DNA of 64,000 bases from Piezodorus guildinii (GCA_023052935.1 CM041292.1:144487143-144551142); one strand, 5' to 3'. Positions 10,018 through 22,965 are shown, counted from the stretch's first letter. The notes: generated by a model from the letters alone, not told the origin. A program made the numbers and translations.

Positions 10018-12620
10018 TTAGCTTAGAAGGTCCCTCATCCAGCTTCTTTTCAGTCTTCTGCGAGTATTGTCCGGCATGTTACTAGTGGCCATGCTTCGTA
10101 TTAGATTGTTAGTATGTCCGTGTAAGTTGTTGTGAAAACGTTTATAGATGGTCCGAATCTGTTCGTTGACTGTTGTGAGTTTGTAATAGTTCTGAGAGTT
10201 TGGATAGAAAAATTTGAATTTTGTGTATGTATGTCTTTTTAGCAGTCCCGTATATCTGTGAGGCGTAAGTCCAGATGGGTTTCAATAGGTAAGTGTAAGT
10301 GTTTAGTTTATTTTTAAGTTTTAATTTTAAACGTCTTGAGAGTAGTGAGTATAAAATTTTTAGTCTTTTGTTTAGCGTTATTTGTTTGTTCTTGATGTGT
10401 GGGCCCCATGTCATTCTTCTGTCAAATGTCAAGCCCAGATATTTTATTGTGTTCTGTCTATGGAATTTTGATGTTGTCAAGATATACTGGCGGACAGGTT
10501 TTATGTCGAAGAGTAAAAGTAATATGTTGGGATATGTCCTGATTAATTCGAATTTTCCAAAGTTTGCACCAGTCATGGAATTGTGTTAGGTGGTGTGATG
10601 TCTGTGAGGCATGCGTAGGATTGGGATGTTTTGTTATAATTGATGGATCGTCTGCGTATGTCGCTGTTAGAGTTTTGGAGGTGGTTGGTATGTCGTGTGT
10701 GTATATTATGTAAAGTAGTGGTGCGAGAACGACCCTTGAGGTACTCCTGCAAAGACTGGTCTAATTGAAGAATTTCCGTGCCATGGCAGACAGAGAAAAA
10801 TCTATCGCTAAGAAAAGACTGGAGGATAAGAAAGTATGTAGGAGAGAGTGTAGTCTTTAGTTTGAAGAGAAGCCCCTGATGCCAGACCCGATCAAATGCT
10901 TGAGCGACATCCAGAAATACTCCTGTTGCATAAGATTTCTGCTCTAGTGCTGATGCAATCTAGTCAGTTACTTGATGTAGTTGGTGAGTGGTTGAGTGTT
11001 GTGTGCGGAATCCAAATTGATGGTCCGTAAGTGTCTCAAAAAGTCTTATGTAGAGTGGTTTCTCAAACATTTTTGGACAAATAAGGAGCAGGCTAATAGA
11101 CCTATATGCGGTAGGGGTGTCTGTATTTCTGTTCGGTTTTTGGATCATTGTTATGTATGAGTATTTCCATTGTAAAGGGAATTTAGTTGTTCTGAATATG
11201 GCGTTGTAAATACAAGTTAGGAACACTAGAGCTTTTCTGAGCATTTTATGGAGGACTTGAGCATTTATAAAGTCATGGCCAGGGGCTTTCTTTTTAAGTA
11301 ACTGTCTAATTTGCTGTGCAACTTGTTTAGGAGTGATGCAAGGAGGATGTAGTGCTAGTTGTAGTGGACTATCTAAAGTGTTGAGTACATGTCTGTCATG
11401 TTCAAGGTTAATGAAGTCAGTATGTGGTGTAAATACAGATGAAAGATAATTCGCAAAAAACTCAGATTTTTCACTGTCTGACACAGCCCAGGAATCCTCA
11501 TTACGCAGTGATGCTGACACAACGTGATGTTTTACAAGATTTTTGGTTTGCCTCCTATCCACAAACTCCCATCGTCAGTGGAGAGGTATGTAATGTAATT
11601 GTCGTAATTTGTGCATTTGAAGATTTGAATCTGTCGTTTTAGTTCATTGTTGAGTCTGTTAAAAGTTTGGCTATCAGATGGAAAACGATCAGTTTGCCAT
11701 ACTTTACGAGCTCTTCTCTTAGCCCTGATCAAATCCCTTATGAACTGAGGATAATTTGGAAGTTTATCAAACTTTCTTCGTCATGGTACAGATGACGACC
11801 ATACTGCATGCTGAATGCTATTTGTGAACTGATCAACAGCTTTCTCGACGTCTTTTTCAGTTTTCAGATATATTGGTATTAAAAGGGCAGAATTTAAACG
11901 ATTGCTATAATCGTCCCAATCAATGATTCCTTCTAGAAGGGACGGTCGTTTTACGGCTGTGCAAGGCTCTTCCAACTGTACAAAATTAAGAGAATGATCA
12001 GAGCAAAGATCGGAGCTCGTAGTTAAAGTATGAGGTACAGTCCTAAGCCCTTTATTAACGAAAAAATCTAGCAGGTCGGGTGTTTTCTGTCTCGAGGTTG
12101 GCCAGTAAGTTGGTGTGTTAGTGTCTAATGAGAGTTCATGGATGGCAGACTTCAGGTTTCTTCCTCTAGGAGTACACATTCGGGATCCCCAGCACTGATG
12201 TTTGGCATTATAATCCCCACCTGCTATAAAACATCTTCCTAAACGCCTGAAGAAGTCGCAAAACATCGCGGTTGTCAGAACGTACCTCGAAGGGCTGTAG
12301 ACGGCAGCAACAAAAGTAATGTTTTGGTGTCGAGTGTGCAATGTGATAGCTGTGGCTTGTATGTCTGGTGTGATGGGTAGATGTACTGGGTTGTGCTGTA
12401 TTGAAGTTTTGATTAGTATTGCAGTCCCACCGTGTGTTGCGTTGTCAGGGTGATCAGTTCTGTATATTTTGTATCTAGGGATGTAAAATTTAGAATGTGG
12501 GGTAAAGTGTGTTTCTGTTATTAGTGCAATGTCAGTCCGTGTACAGTGCAAATACATGTCTAATTCAGTTGTGGTGGTTAATAACGTTTGCGTTCCAGAG
12601 TATAATAGACATGGAGCCCA
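10018..12620 (-). pseudogene. Jockey ORF2 (endonuclease-reverse transcriptase), frameshifted
   Basis: The endonuclease part (12557-11781) is open, with TDIALITETH, GGTAILIK, GGDYNAKHQCWGS and a CSDHS motif, the catalytic series of apurinic-like (EEP) nucleases. The linker and N-terminal RT part follow in other frames (11732-11532, 11562-10960), with RKALVFLTCIYNAIFRTTKF, AYRSISLLLICPKMFEK and HQFGFRTQHSTTHQLHQVTD. The C-terminal part is 10576-10142, with YLGLTFDRRMTWGPHIK. The region around the YADD box falls in an interrupted stretch. The family end RRRLKRSWMRDLLS precedes the stop at 10018. At least four frame breaks make it non-functional. Confidence 0.8.
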
Positions 12621-12794
12621 CAGTCAACTAATTATTGGCCATGTCCAGGGTATAAGGCTTGGGTTACCTGTTGTTGTAGTTGTTGAAGAAGACTGAAAAG
12701 AGGCTGGATGAGGTTGTTCAAGCTGGCAACAAGGCTGAATAGCTATCCTGAAGCTACATAGTTTGATTTGGAGGTTCGGAGATGAAGCATTGTG

Positions 12795-13339
12795 CTAATG
12801 AACTGCTGATGCTCTCGCTGGAACTTGTCGTGGAGGCTGCTTCGGCTGAGTTGGTTCTGGTCTCGCTATAACAGTAGGAAGCTGCTGAGGTTGCGGAAGA
12901 GGCGGGAACTGGTTTATTGTGGGAGGTGGACTGATTTCCAACTTGTAATGGTCTGTGAGGGTGTTTTCTAAGATTCCTGGCAGGATCCTCAGTTCTTTGA
13001 GGGTCTGGCACCCCCTGTAGTTACCAGGGTGGGACCCACCACAGTTGGCGCAGGTTGCTGCGCTGTCCCGGGTTTTGCTGCAGGCAGTGCTATCATGGCC
13101 CTGGCCACAGCGTACACATTTAGGTGCATGGTTGCAATACGCTTTTGTGTGGCCGCATTGCTGACAACGTATGCATTGCGGAATTACCTTATTTTTTCTC
13201 AGTTCCTCTATTTTTATTTTCGTATAATACAAAAATTGTGCATCGAAAATTTTCTCGTTAAATGTTTTCTTGGAGATGTCTACGAAAAACATTGGTAACG
13301 GCATTTTGTATCTACATCTGTTATGTGATATTAGATCCC
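12795..13339 (-). pseudogene. Jockey ORF1 (Gag-like nucleic-acid-binding protein), N-terminally truncated
   Basis: The visible reading frame starts in flanking DNA. Element-derived residues begin near LISHNRCRYK. After MPLPMFFVDISK comes a PRE_C2HC-type domain and then three zinc knuckles: CIRCQQCGHTKAYC, CVRCGQGHDSTAC and CANCGGSHPGNYRGC. A proline-rich tail follows. This is the usual layout of Jockey ORF1, which packages element RNA. About 180 of roughly 400 residues remain. A shifted frame (13011-12754) covers part of the C-terminal tail. Confidence 0.8.
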
Positions 13340-13347
13340 ATTCCCAT

Positions 13348-16300
13348 ATTTCAATTATACAAAACATTCATTCAGGAATTTATTGACGTATAGTATAATA
13401 GAAGTTTATGTTCTAGTGAGCCATTATGCCTGCTTCAGTGGGTGTATAATTCCAGTGAGCGATGAGAGAGGGGGAAGGGAGGTGGGGATGCTTCATTATA
13501 AACCTTCCTTTATTGTTAGCTCAACACTTTTGAAGGGTACCTGTTTAATTAAATACAATACCACCCTCTGTATTAAAGTATTTCCATTCTTCTTCTTCTT
13601 GCTTCTTTTTCGCTTATATTTTTTGTTTGCCATGTCTAAAATTTAATTTTTTTTTTTGTTCTGAAAGAAAAGCACAAAAGATCTTTGAAGGCACAATATC
13701 TTTTATGAAAAGAAATAATAAGGATTTATTTTTCAAGAAAGAATTAATTCGGCTAAAATAATTTATTGATTAAAACATTCATCTATACTCCATACTTGTT
13801 TTCTTCAAGCAACCAATTTAAAAAAATGAAAGAAAATTTACAGGTCCAGGAGTGGGAATATGGAAATGGATAAACCGAAGGAGGTAATTTCCATCTCTGT
13901 AATCAAATATACTTGTTTTTCAGGGTGAAGTAATGACAATAAACATCAGTGCTCAAACCCGAATCTCAGAAAAGGTGAGAGACAGACTTGAAACTATTCG
14001 TTACTAATAGTTAAGCTGTTATTTAAAATTTTCATGCCGGAGGGAATATCTACGTTTTTCCACGTGAGGCGACACTGTGTTAGCTGCTCACGCTTCGTGG
14101 GGCGGGGCGACACTGTTGTAAGTTCCAACGTCTTTTATGCGAGATCACAACAGTTAAAGGCTTCGAACGCTCTAAATGCGAGATCGTAACAGTTTTGCCA
14201 TACACATATGATTTGAAGGAGTAATCATCAAAATATAAATTCTTATGTTATTATTTATAATTAAAATGATTCTTATATTATTATACACTATATTCGTATA
14301 TCATATTATGGGGAAAAAATATGAAAAGAAATCACCCGCAACTAAATAAAATTCGTAAATAGAGTAATCAAGTGAAATTTACCGATAAGAGTCCTTAAGA
14401 GAAGAGGCGTTGAAAGTTATAAAATATTTAATAAATAAACTCATGCATAAAAGAGAAAAAAATAAAACATACCTATTTTCTAAAAACATGTGACCCACTT
14501 GTGATGCACGTCGCCCCAAGGGATAGATAGACCCAAGCGGTGGGTCACGCCGGTGTGAAGGTTTTAATTTTTGGGTTGCTACATGACTCGGACCAAACTA
14601 GGGGGAGAGTGGGTGAGAAATTTTAACATTTCTTTAGGGATAAATTCCCAAGTTCAATGGCCACTCAGACGTTCTAGGCAATGAGAGAGTCAAAAACCTC
14701 GCTAGGAGAAGGGTTCTGCTCAGTTACCCTCCACACCCGACTTTGTTTTTGGAATTAGCCTCAGCTATACATCAAATCAAATCTCCCCGTTCCACCCTCT
14801 GAGAGTGGTATAGGAGGGGGATATATAAAAACTAATAAGTTCTACAATAAATTCTTTTATAAATACTATTCCACATATCAACTAAAGCATTGTAATAAAG
14901 TTTTTTTAACTTCTTAAAAATTGAAGGTGGTATCTGTCCTTACAGTGTTAGAAGAAAGTACACTAATTTCATTGTTTTCACTTGCTATAAAGTTACTGGT
15001 TCTTTTGATCTGATGCTCCTAAAAAGATGCCAATATTTCTTCTTTGTTATTGGTTATAAATAGTTAGACTCCTAAAAGTTCTGTTCAGCTTTAATAGTGC
15101 TCTTAAAAGGAAAAGGGTACTTTACATAAAACTTGCAAAACGATTTCTCAGAAGGTTTAATAGAAATGTATTAAAACTTTTTCTGTGTTTTTATTATCAC
15201 ATTAAAATATGAAACTATAAATATATTCCAAGCATGCCAGGTTATTCTATTATATTAACTACTATTTGCCTTCGTAGTACTTCTACAAAAGTTGGTCAGC
15301 CACTAAACAAACGGTAATATTCGCAACAATGTTTTTTATATGGATGGGAGAGAACAATAACATGACACAGATGACACTCGCCGGTCAACTTGAACCCCTT
15401 ATTTAAAATAATTTATAGAGAAATGTGTTTAAAAACAATTTTGTCAGACCTATTGTTTATTTGGCTACAATGCAACAATAAAATAACAGTTTAAAAATAG
15501 ACACCTTTTTTTAGTCTAAAAAACATTTTTAAATAGATAATTCTTTTTTTTTTCATTTTCCGGCCCACCAGCCCCTTGTCCCATGGTCCGGACCGGAACT
15601 GAACCATTGTTAGATCATTGATAGCTCTTGAACCAATGAAGCCTAAAATATTATCAGTAATAAATTGTATCTTTAACTAGTGACGCGACCCTGCTAATTA
15701 CGCAGGGGTATTGCTTATTACTGCGAATTACGGAGGTAATTTGCATGAAGTGTCATTTATGGTTAAAAATACACTGTTTGACCGATTTAGAGATTATCGC
15801 AGAAACCAAGAATCGGGAGATGATTTTATATATGATAGAAAATAAAATAAAGATACTTAAGAGCAGAAATATTCAATACTAACTTTCATAGATAATGTTA
15901 CATTTAATATAATCAAATGAGTAAAAAAAAATATATAACAAATTATGTCGTCTATGTATAAAAAAAATCATAATAACAATTGTATCCGTTTTATTCGGTT
16001 AGTTATTATTTTATTTTCGAATGAATTTAAAATACATAAGTTTAATTCAGTTTCTATGAAATTCCCATTTAGTTTAGATTGTATACCCGTTTTTATGAAA
16101 TAATATTGAAAGTAGATATAATTAATAACAATGTCACTTTATAGATTTATAACAGTTTCCCATTTATTTTAAAATTTTACTTACGGCTTAGTACGAAATA
16201 TTGTTTTTAAAATCTTGTGTTTCTGCAAGAAAGAATATAACATATGCGATTCTGTACGGTGGCAACACTAAATCATCTAACTTCCCTCATAAAAAACATT

Positions 16301-16860
16301 CCAAATAACATATGTTCATAAGTTTATATGCTTATAACGACGTTATGTTAACTTGTTTTAATTATTTTATTGCATATTAAGTTTTTTTAAATCTATATCT
16401 ATACTAGCTTTGCTACAATATATTTTACGTAATTTAAGAAAAAAAAAATTGATGCCTTGATAACAGAAAATTCCCCTCTTCCCCCCCCCCCAAAAAAAAA
16501 AACAACAACAACTACATTGCATTGTATTTTAATATACAAACCTTCGAGAAAGAATGCCCTAAATGATAAAAAATTTATCGAATTCCGTCGTTTGGTTTAG
16601 TAGTTTAGAAAACTAAAAATCGCATCATTTTATATATACATATATAAAAAATGAAAAATAATTTTTATTCTTAGACATTCCGTCCCCTATGAATAATTTA
16701 CACTGAACAGAGGAAGTCCAGTTTGTCTAGCCTCATTTGATACATAATAAATTAGTTAAGTAATTATAGAAGTTGATGTAAATGAAAAAAATAAAAACAG
16801 ATAACATCAAATGATTTTAGTTATTATTCAACAAAGTCTAGATGTTTCACATTTTCGCGG
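13348..16860. other. Long stretch without recognised gene
   Basis: Mostly AT-rich. GC-richer islands lie at 14030-14215, with short internal direct repeats (GGCGACACTGT twice, ATGCGAGATC twice), and at 14500-14830, with no recognised family. A C10/A12 run lies at 16480-16501. 'gtagcaaagctagt' on the minus strand near 16405 weakly resembles a Helitron 3' end. Nothing else was supported. Confidence 0.5.
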
Positions 16861-16869
16861 AAGATTGAT

Positions 16870-17460
16870 TTTCTAGGAGATGGATAAATAATTGGTGTTT
16901 GAAAATGGTTAGGAATGACACTATTCTGAGGGAGATGGGTGATAAGTTTCAAAGTAGGGTAGCACGGAAGATAAAAGACTTTTCAAAGGATGTTGCTCTA
17001 TGAGAGGGTAGGTATAGGTCGGTTGGTTGCGATCTTGTATTTATTGTGTGCACGGGAGAATGTGGAGTAAGGAGGTCAAAGATATAGGAAGGTTTTCTGG
17101 CTCGCAAAGATTGGAATAGGAAAATGCCAAGTAAGTATTTTCTTGGGATTCGGGATAGCGCCACCTTCGACCAGAATACCAATGAGAGACGTGTGACTGT
17201 CTGGTGAGGCCGTACATAAATCTTATAAACCTATTCATTAATCTTTATAGCCTCACCTCGTTTTCGCCACTGAGTCCCCCATATACCAAGCGTCCGTAGT
17301 CAAAGTGGGGGAGAACGAGAGAAGACACTAAGAGATGACAGGTACTTCTAGGAAAAAAGTCACGGAAACGGAGGAGCTGTTTGAGAATAGAGATTGATTT
17401 TCTGGCGATTAGGGAAATATGGATATATAAATAGAGAGAGGACACATTACGGTGTGAAAA
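16870..17460 (-). pseudogene. CR1-like LINE reverse transcriptase C-terminal fragment
   Basis: On the minus strand, successive frames read ISILKQLLRFRDFFPRST, LLVSSLVLPHFDYGRLVYGG, RLMNRFIRFMYGLTRQSHVS, RKYLLGIFLFQSLRARKPS and YIFDLLTPHSPVHTINTRSQ. It then ends with a FRATLL motif. This is the conserved region downstream of the RT palm in CR1/L2-like elements. It is the same family as the fragment at 4735-5361. Frame changes at about 17240 and 17180 show decay. Confidence 0.7.
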
Positions 17461-18380
17461 GGGATTTTATTTTGGTGGATAATACTGAGAAAAATAAAAC
17501 CATTTCTAAAATTTTTTGCATCAGTCTCTTTCATCCCATCTGTCTCCTCTTTATTTCTGGAAGGTTTTTTCATAGTCCTCTTGATTAAAAAAGTAAATAA
17601 ATTCCGTTTTGCAAATTATATCAGGACTCAGATCACTCTAATTATACATAACTAATAATAAAAGTTCAAAACCCATATGCATGATAATTTTTGTGCTTAG
17701 ACAACAAAATAAAAATATAATACTGAAACATGATATTTTTAAAAATGCAAAAAGATTCCTTTCGGACGACTGCTGATGGTCATATGAACAATAATTGAAT
17801 GAAGCGTGCCTCTTCCCACGAATCAAACGATGCTGGAAAAATTGAACGCTCGGTAATCGAGATTGCCTTTCGTGACCTGAAAAACATCCCCAACTACCAA
17901 GTTAATGACTCAGACACTGGAAAAAAGAGAGCGTTTTAAATGTTATCTGTTCAGTCTTTCTTTGTTATTTTACGGAGATTATTCTTTGTTATCTTCGATT
18001 TTCATTTATTAGAGGAAACAGGTTAAGGAAACAGGTTTGGATCGAATAATAACTAAAAACAATATTTTTCTGCTTAACTATTAAACTATGCAGTTTCATT
18101 GTGTTTAAAGTATAACTAAGCACTTAAGAACTTCATTTTTTATCTTTATTAATGAAAGTATCATTTTACTAACTTTTCTGGTCATCCAAGTATTTCAAAA
18201 AATTACTACTGTTGTGAAATTGAGTTTTTTTGTAAAGGTACCTCTTACCGTTTAGATGTGCAATAAAAATGGGTTTGAAAAAATCATATTAAAATAAAAT
18301 TTCTAAAGCCTTTTACAAAATTAGATCACTTAAAAAATACATAATTTAAAAAAACAACAACTATAAACATTCAAAATTTG
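17461..18380. other. AT-rich stretch without recognised gene
   Basis: No family or conserved protein was recognised on either strand. Confidence 0.5.
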
Positions 18381-18384
18381 TAAC

Positions 18385-19325
18385 CGCATTGAAGCGAGGA
18401 GATGTGAGGCGTACTATGCAGGTAGATGGGCATCGAACGAAAGAGTTCTCCTAAAAAAAAGGGCTCCGCCAAGACGCGTTAGCATGCCTATTGTTCAGCT
18501 TGGCACTTGAGAAGACTGTAAGGGACGCCGGTATCCAATCTAACAGGACCGTTTACAATCATATGATCCAGTTATTAGCCTACGCGGATAATGTTGAATC
18601 GTAGGACGGTGTTGCAGTCTGTCAAAGTAGGAATTTTGGCCTCAATGGAGACTGCAAGAGTGCTCAGACTGGAGGTAAACGTGGGGAAAACTAAGTACAT
18701 GGTAACAGGAGAAGAACCCCGACCCGGTAAGACCATCAATGTTGGCCCCTTTAACTTTGAAAAAGTGGCAGAATTCAGCTTTTAGAAAGGTCGACTAAGC
18801 TCCATCTGTATTAGACATTGGTTCGCCCAGTCCTGTTGTATGAATCAGAAACATGGACCATTAGTTAAAGAACTGAACATGACCTACAAGTCTTTGAGAG
18901 AAAAATACTTCGATGGATTTTTGGATGAGTTCATCTCAATGGACATTGGAGAAGGCGGACCATTAGTGAAGAACTTTATACATGTTTTAAGGACAATGAT
19001 GCGATATGACTTTAAAGCTTAGAAGACTGCGGTGAGATGGTCATGTGGCTAGAATGGAGGATGAGGCGATCCCTAAGGGCGTTTTGACTGAACTTCCCCA
19101 CGGCGGAAGAAGAAGAGGGAGACCGAAACTGGACAGTCGGATGGTGTGACAGGAGATGCAAGGGATATCCGGGAGTGAGAAACTGGATGACAGCTTCACA
19201 AAATAGAAATGACTGGAGAAAGCTGGTAGAGGCCAAGACTCGACACTTAGTTGTAGCGCCGGACTGATGATGATGTCTTAATATGACTAGTATTAGCAGA
19301 AATACAAATATTAAATAAATAAATA
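18385..19325 (+). pseudogene. Decayed LINE reverse transcriptase (RT palm to C-terminus)
   Basis: Reading across frames gives ALACLLFSLALEKTVRDAGI and then QLLAYADNVES, a YADN variant of the catalytic YADD box. Next come LEVNVGKTKYMVTGE, LVRPVLLYESETWT, a region with LREKYFDGF, and a final KLVEAKTRHLVVAP. This order is that of common insect endonuclease-reverse transcriptase LINEs. The loss of the second catalytic aspartate, several stops and frame changes make it dead. An 'aaataaataaata' tail follows at 19310-19325. The 5' half is missing. Confidence 0.65.
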
Positions 19326-20160
19326 TATTTATAACATATATACTTAAGTATATTGGATTTGTGTAGTTTTCTATTGATCCATGTTAACTTGTTTTTGTTT
19401 TTTTAAGTTTCACACATAGAAACGAAAAGCTTTTTAAAAAGCTAAATTGTATAGAGTAATTATAGGTATGCCTACATCTACTGGTGTGCTATTGTAAATT
19501 GGAATAAAATAAGATCTTTTATTAAATAATCTATACACTTCATTTGCTCTAAATATAAATAGTTTGGAGACTCATGATTGACCGATAATAAAGTCATTTG
19601 TATTATTACTAATACCAAAATGGCATATGTTTATCTATATGTAAATGCAAAAAAAGAAAACAATAATAAAAAATAAGATAAATATATATAATATATATAT
19701 ATGTGTTATTATATATATACCAGCAAAGCCGTAGGTTGATTAGTGTTGCTGGATAAATGTTTAGAAGAACAACAGCGAGTGAGACTAGAAACAGAATCGC
19801 GTTCGCAACGAAAGCATTATGCAGGAACAAGGAGTCGCCCGATTGAAGGAAGCCTTGCAAAGACGCAATCCAAATAAATAATTAAAGACCAGGGACTACG
19901 CTCCAAATGGCAGAAGATCTCGAGAACGCCCAAGAATATCGTATCTCCAATCGACAAACTATTCAGGAGGAGTTAAAGATCTCCGTAGAGGCAGGAACTG
20001 TGAGAAGGGTGGAATTCGTGGCTGTGAACTCCAATAAGCTGAGAGGCATATAAGGGAGAAGCAAAGTAGAAGCCTTAAACTTAAAGTTCTACAGCTAGTT
20101 TTTTTTATAAATTAAAAAAAATATATATAACGTACGATTTTATTTTTAATATGTAATTGA
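19326..20160. other. Mostly unassigned, possible weak LINE remnant at 19780-20050
   Basis: A TA-rich microsatellite lies at 19682-19720. Positions 19780-20050 show 'RRSRERP' and other tail-like residues of LINE RT proteins in broken frames, too weak to assign. The rest shows nothing. Confidence 0.35.
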
Positions 20161-20162
20161 AA

Positions 20163-20375
20163 TGGACAGCTTGGTCCAATGAATAACGCAGTGTGCTATT
20201 GCCCTCCTTTGGGTCCCTCGTTCGACCCTGTTAGAGGGATTCTTATCTCTTACTTAAGCCTGGGGTAGGGAGACCCACCTTGGGCTCACTCAACCTCGGT
20301 AAAGTAAAAATAAAAATATATGAAAAACCTTGCTGCTGAGCGTGATCCATCACGGCTATTAATCTAAAAAAATAG
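20163..20375 (+). mobile_element. tRNA-derived SINE
   Basis: The head resembles a tRNA: an A-box-like 'tggtccaatga' (20172-20182) and a B-box-like 'cgttcgaccct' (20219-20229), 37 bases apart. It is followed by 'gcctggggtagggagaccc', an A-rich part and 'ctgctgagcgtgatc'. No matching acceptor stem or CCA context was seen, so this is a SINE head, not a tRNA gene. A related end occurs near 28230. Confidence 0.55.
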
Positions 20376-21135
20376 AAACTTGCATGCATGAAACTATGAC
20401 CGTTCGTGGTTTGTAGAGGTACAGTTTTCTTAAATTATATAATAATAAATAAGAGAGATCAGAAATAAAAGAGATTTGGATGAAGCAAAGGGTGTTCCAA
20501 AACAGATCCTCGCTTATAGAGGTTACTCTTTTATGAAGGGAAATATATATATTAGCAAGATGTTGGGGAAAGGTTTAAGATAGAGGAAGGTTTCATGACT
20601 GTTGAATATTAGAACTGGATGAAACTATAAATGGTATTTTCTACGAAAATTAGGATAAAGCCTACCATTACCAGTGCACGTGTGTGAAATGTGAGAGCGG
20701 CTTGGGAAACTACACATGAAACTTTTCTTACCATCACTTCCTCATGACTTAAGGGGTTTGTCGATTTCCACGAATCCTATACTACGAAGATGCTGTTGGA
20801 TGTAGTCATTATCCCTGTTTATCTGAAGGCAGTTAACTAATCGTTTCTCTTTTAATCATTTACTCATGTGATATCGGTATTATTGATTATTATAGAAATC
20901 GGTATGATTGGTGTGGCAATTCAATTTAATCTACCGATCAGGCATACGATTGTTTATTATTTAAGATGATGCATTTGAATCCTAGATTTTATATCCTAAT
21001 AAAAAATGTAATAATTGTTTTCATAGCTTCTGGTTTGAAAAAGGAATATAAAACATATGTAAACATTTTTATTTCCATTTAAAAAAAAAACAAAAGAAAA
21101 ACAACAACTGTAAGTTACTGTTTACCATCTCGAAC
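20376..21135. other. Unassigned stretch
   Basis: No gene or repeat family was recognised before the 5' end of the I-like element. Confidence 0.5.
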
Positions 21136-21368
21136 AATAAGCAAAACGATCAGCTGTTTGGGACCCATGCGAAGCAGACGCACTTCAGGTCAGTCTTACA
21201 GTTTTATTAATTTATAAGTGTTTTTCTTGAAAAAATAGACATTATTTTGTGCAGTTTAGACAATTTAAGGGTGCGTGTTCCATCACGAAAGTGAGAATTG
21301 GTATTTCAATAAGAAATTGGGCGAATATACGCCTATTATAGGTGCTCAGAGCTTTTGGCTCTGTAGCG

Positions 21369-22913
21369 ATGTCAGCTACCCCCATTAAATCCTCAGTTAA
21401 CTCTAATGTCATGAAAATAAACAGTAATAGTCAAAAAGAGATGGAAAACCGACAAACAACCAATAAAGTAACACCTAACCTCAAACCCACTGAAATTAGC
21501 TATGGCAAAGCCACCGCATCAGAAAAGTTTTCAAAGCGAGAAAACGCTATAATATTACACACTGTTCCGGGTATTAAACAGAAAGAGTACGTAATCAAAA
21601 TCGTAGCCCTAATCGACCCAAAATTCATCCGATACACATCAAGAATTTCCAATTCCCGGTTTTGCATTCACTTCAGTAACAAAGAGGCAGTAGATGATAT
21701 CATTAGGAATCATAAATCAATAGTTATTAACGACAAAGAAATTCACATAAAACGGTTAATAAATCCAGCAAAACGAATTATTATTTCTAATGCTTGCCCT
21801 TCCATACCTCATGATACTATAGAAAATGAACTGAAAAAACTAGGGTTGAGGTTAGTTTCACCAATGCATTTTCTCAGGGCCGGGTACCAAGACCCACGGT
21901 TGGCCCATGTTTTAAGTTTTCGAAGACAAGTCTACATCCCACCTGAGGACCTAACCAAACTCCCATCTTCATTGTTAATTAAACACGATAATGTAGCTTA
22001 CCGAATTTTTTTAGGTGAAGACATTGTCACCTGTTTTATTTGCAAACAGCCAGGGCATATCTCTACCGATTGCCCAGAGTGTGAGAATGATATAGACATA
22101 TCTGAGCCCCAAAACAAAGAAAACGAGGCTACATTGATTAATTTCAATCCAGAAATAATTAGTAGCGTCAGTGAAGAAACAAACACCGATCGCTCGCTAC
22201 TCGATACGCCTAATCATGTTTTACCCAGCACTGATAACATAGTAGAGGCCACGCTAGCCAGTAGCCATGACAACGCTGGCACTTCACCCGTGCCTAAGGC
22301 TGCCAGAGGCGGTACAGTGGAGCTGTTGTCTGGTAGTCATGACAACCAGCTTACTAGCGGTGGCGCCTTAGATAACCCTACTCAATCGACTGCTCTCAAT
22401 AATCCCAATAATTTAATATTACTACCTACCGTGGTATCCGGGGTCAAACGATGCCATTCTAGCTCTACCCCTTCTACTGTATCAACAACCGAATTGAACC
22501 TCACCATAGATTCCCAGGAAGACCCTGAAAATATTATCAATTTTGAAGACTACCCATTGATGACCCCAGTTCAACCCGTAGGTAAAAAATTGAAGAAACT
22601 AAAAAAAGCTGAAAAAAATAATTCTTCGGTTAACTTTGAAAGTGCTCGACAGGCAATTGAAGGAAATAAAGAAAAGTACCCTATATCATTTGAAGACATG
22701 ATCAAGTTAATCGACATATTCCCCAATACTAAAAACATCAGTGAATTTGTCCAGGAATTTACTACTAATACGGAGGGTCTTAGGGGCATGCTAAAAGATA
22801 CTAAAGCATTAATAACTGATCGGAGAACAAAACTTAAAATCACAAAACTTCTTAAAAAACAGTGGGAAGCAACAGATTTTATAAGTAACACAGACGATAG
22901 TACGGATAATTAA
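21369..22913 (+). CDS. I-like element ORF1 (Gag-like nucleic-acid-binding protein)
   Basis: The reading frame is uninterrupted; the first in-frame ATG (MSATPIK) is taken as the start, giving 514 residues. A central region (about residues 50-210) has the fold-like pattern of LINE Gag proteins and is followed by one zinc knuckle, CFICKQPGHISTDC, near residue 222. A long polar Ser/Thr/Asn-rich segment comes next, then a lysine-rich helix-like C-terminus. Such proteins coat element RNA and bring it to the chromosome. ORF2 starts 52 bases after its stop in the same transcript. No frameshift or stop is seen, unlike other LINE ORF1s here. Confidence 0.8.
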   Translation: MSATPIKSSVNSNVMKINSNSQKEMENRQTTNKVTPNLKPTEISYGKATASEKFSKRENAIILHTVPGIKQKEYVIKIVALIDPKFIRYTSRISNSRFCIHFSNKEAVDDIIRNHKSIVINDKEIHIKRLINPAKRIIISNACPSIPHDTIENELKKLGLRLVSPMHFLRAGYQDPRLAHVLSFRRQVYIPPEDLTKLPSSLLIKHDNVAYRIFLGEDIVTCFICKQPGHISTDCPECENDIDISEPQNKENEATLINFNPEIISSVSEETNTDRSLLDTPNHVLPSTDNIVEATLASSHDNAGTSPVPKAARGGTVELLSGSHDNQLTSGGALDNPTQSTALNNPNNLILLPTVVSGVKRCHSSSTPSTVSTTELNLTIDSQEDPENIINFEDYPLMTPVQPVGKKLKKLKKAEKNNSSVNFESARQAIEGNKEKYPISFEDMIKLIDIFPNTKNISEFVQEFTTNTEGLRGMLKDTKALITDRRTKLKITKLLKKQWEATDFISNTDDSTDN

Positions 22914-22965
22914 TTGGTAACAACGCAGCTGATCTCTTGGAAACATTTTTATAAAATTTTACATT

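Larger units (their letters stand above)
9841..13347 (-). mobile_element. Jockey-type LINE (9849-13339), 5'-truncated, 8-bp target duplication
   Basis: ATTCCCAT at 9841-9848 and 13340-13347 flanks an element that, read on the minus strand, starts inside ORF1. It then carries an endonuclease/RT ORF2, a 3' UTR and an A-rich tail (rc of 'tttatttattttattttttt'). It is closely related to the full-length Jockey at 53953-58393: both share ORF1 'PLPMFFVDISK/PLQMFFVDISK' and a 3' UTR of similar design. Missing against that copy are the 5' UTR and roughly the first 170 codons of ORF1. Several frameshifts mark it as inactive. Confidence 0.85.

Noticed and set aside
16400..16620. A Helitron 3' end on the minus strand
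   Set aside because: Only a short 'aaagctagt' match; no hairpin or matching 5' end.
20163..20235. A tRNA gene
   Set aside because: Box A- and B-like motifs are present but no paired acceptor stem; the body continues as a SINE.
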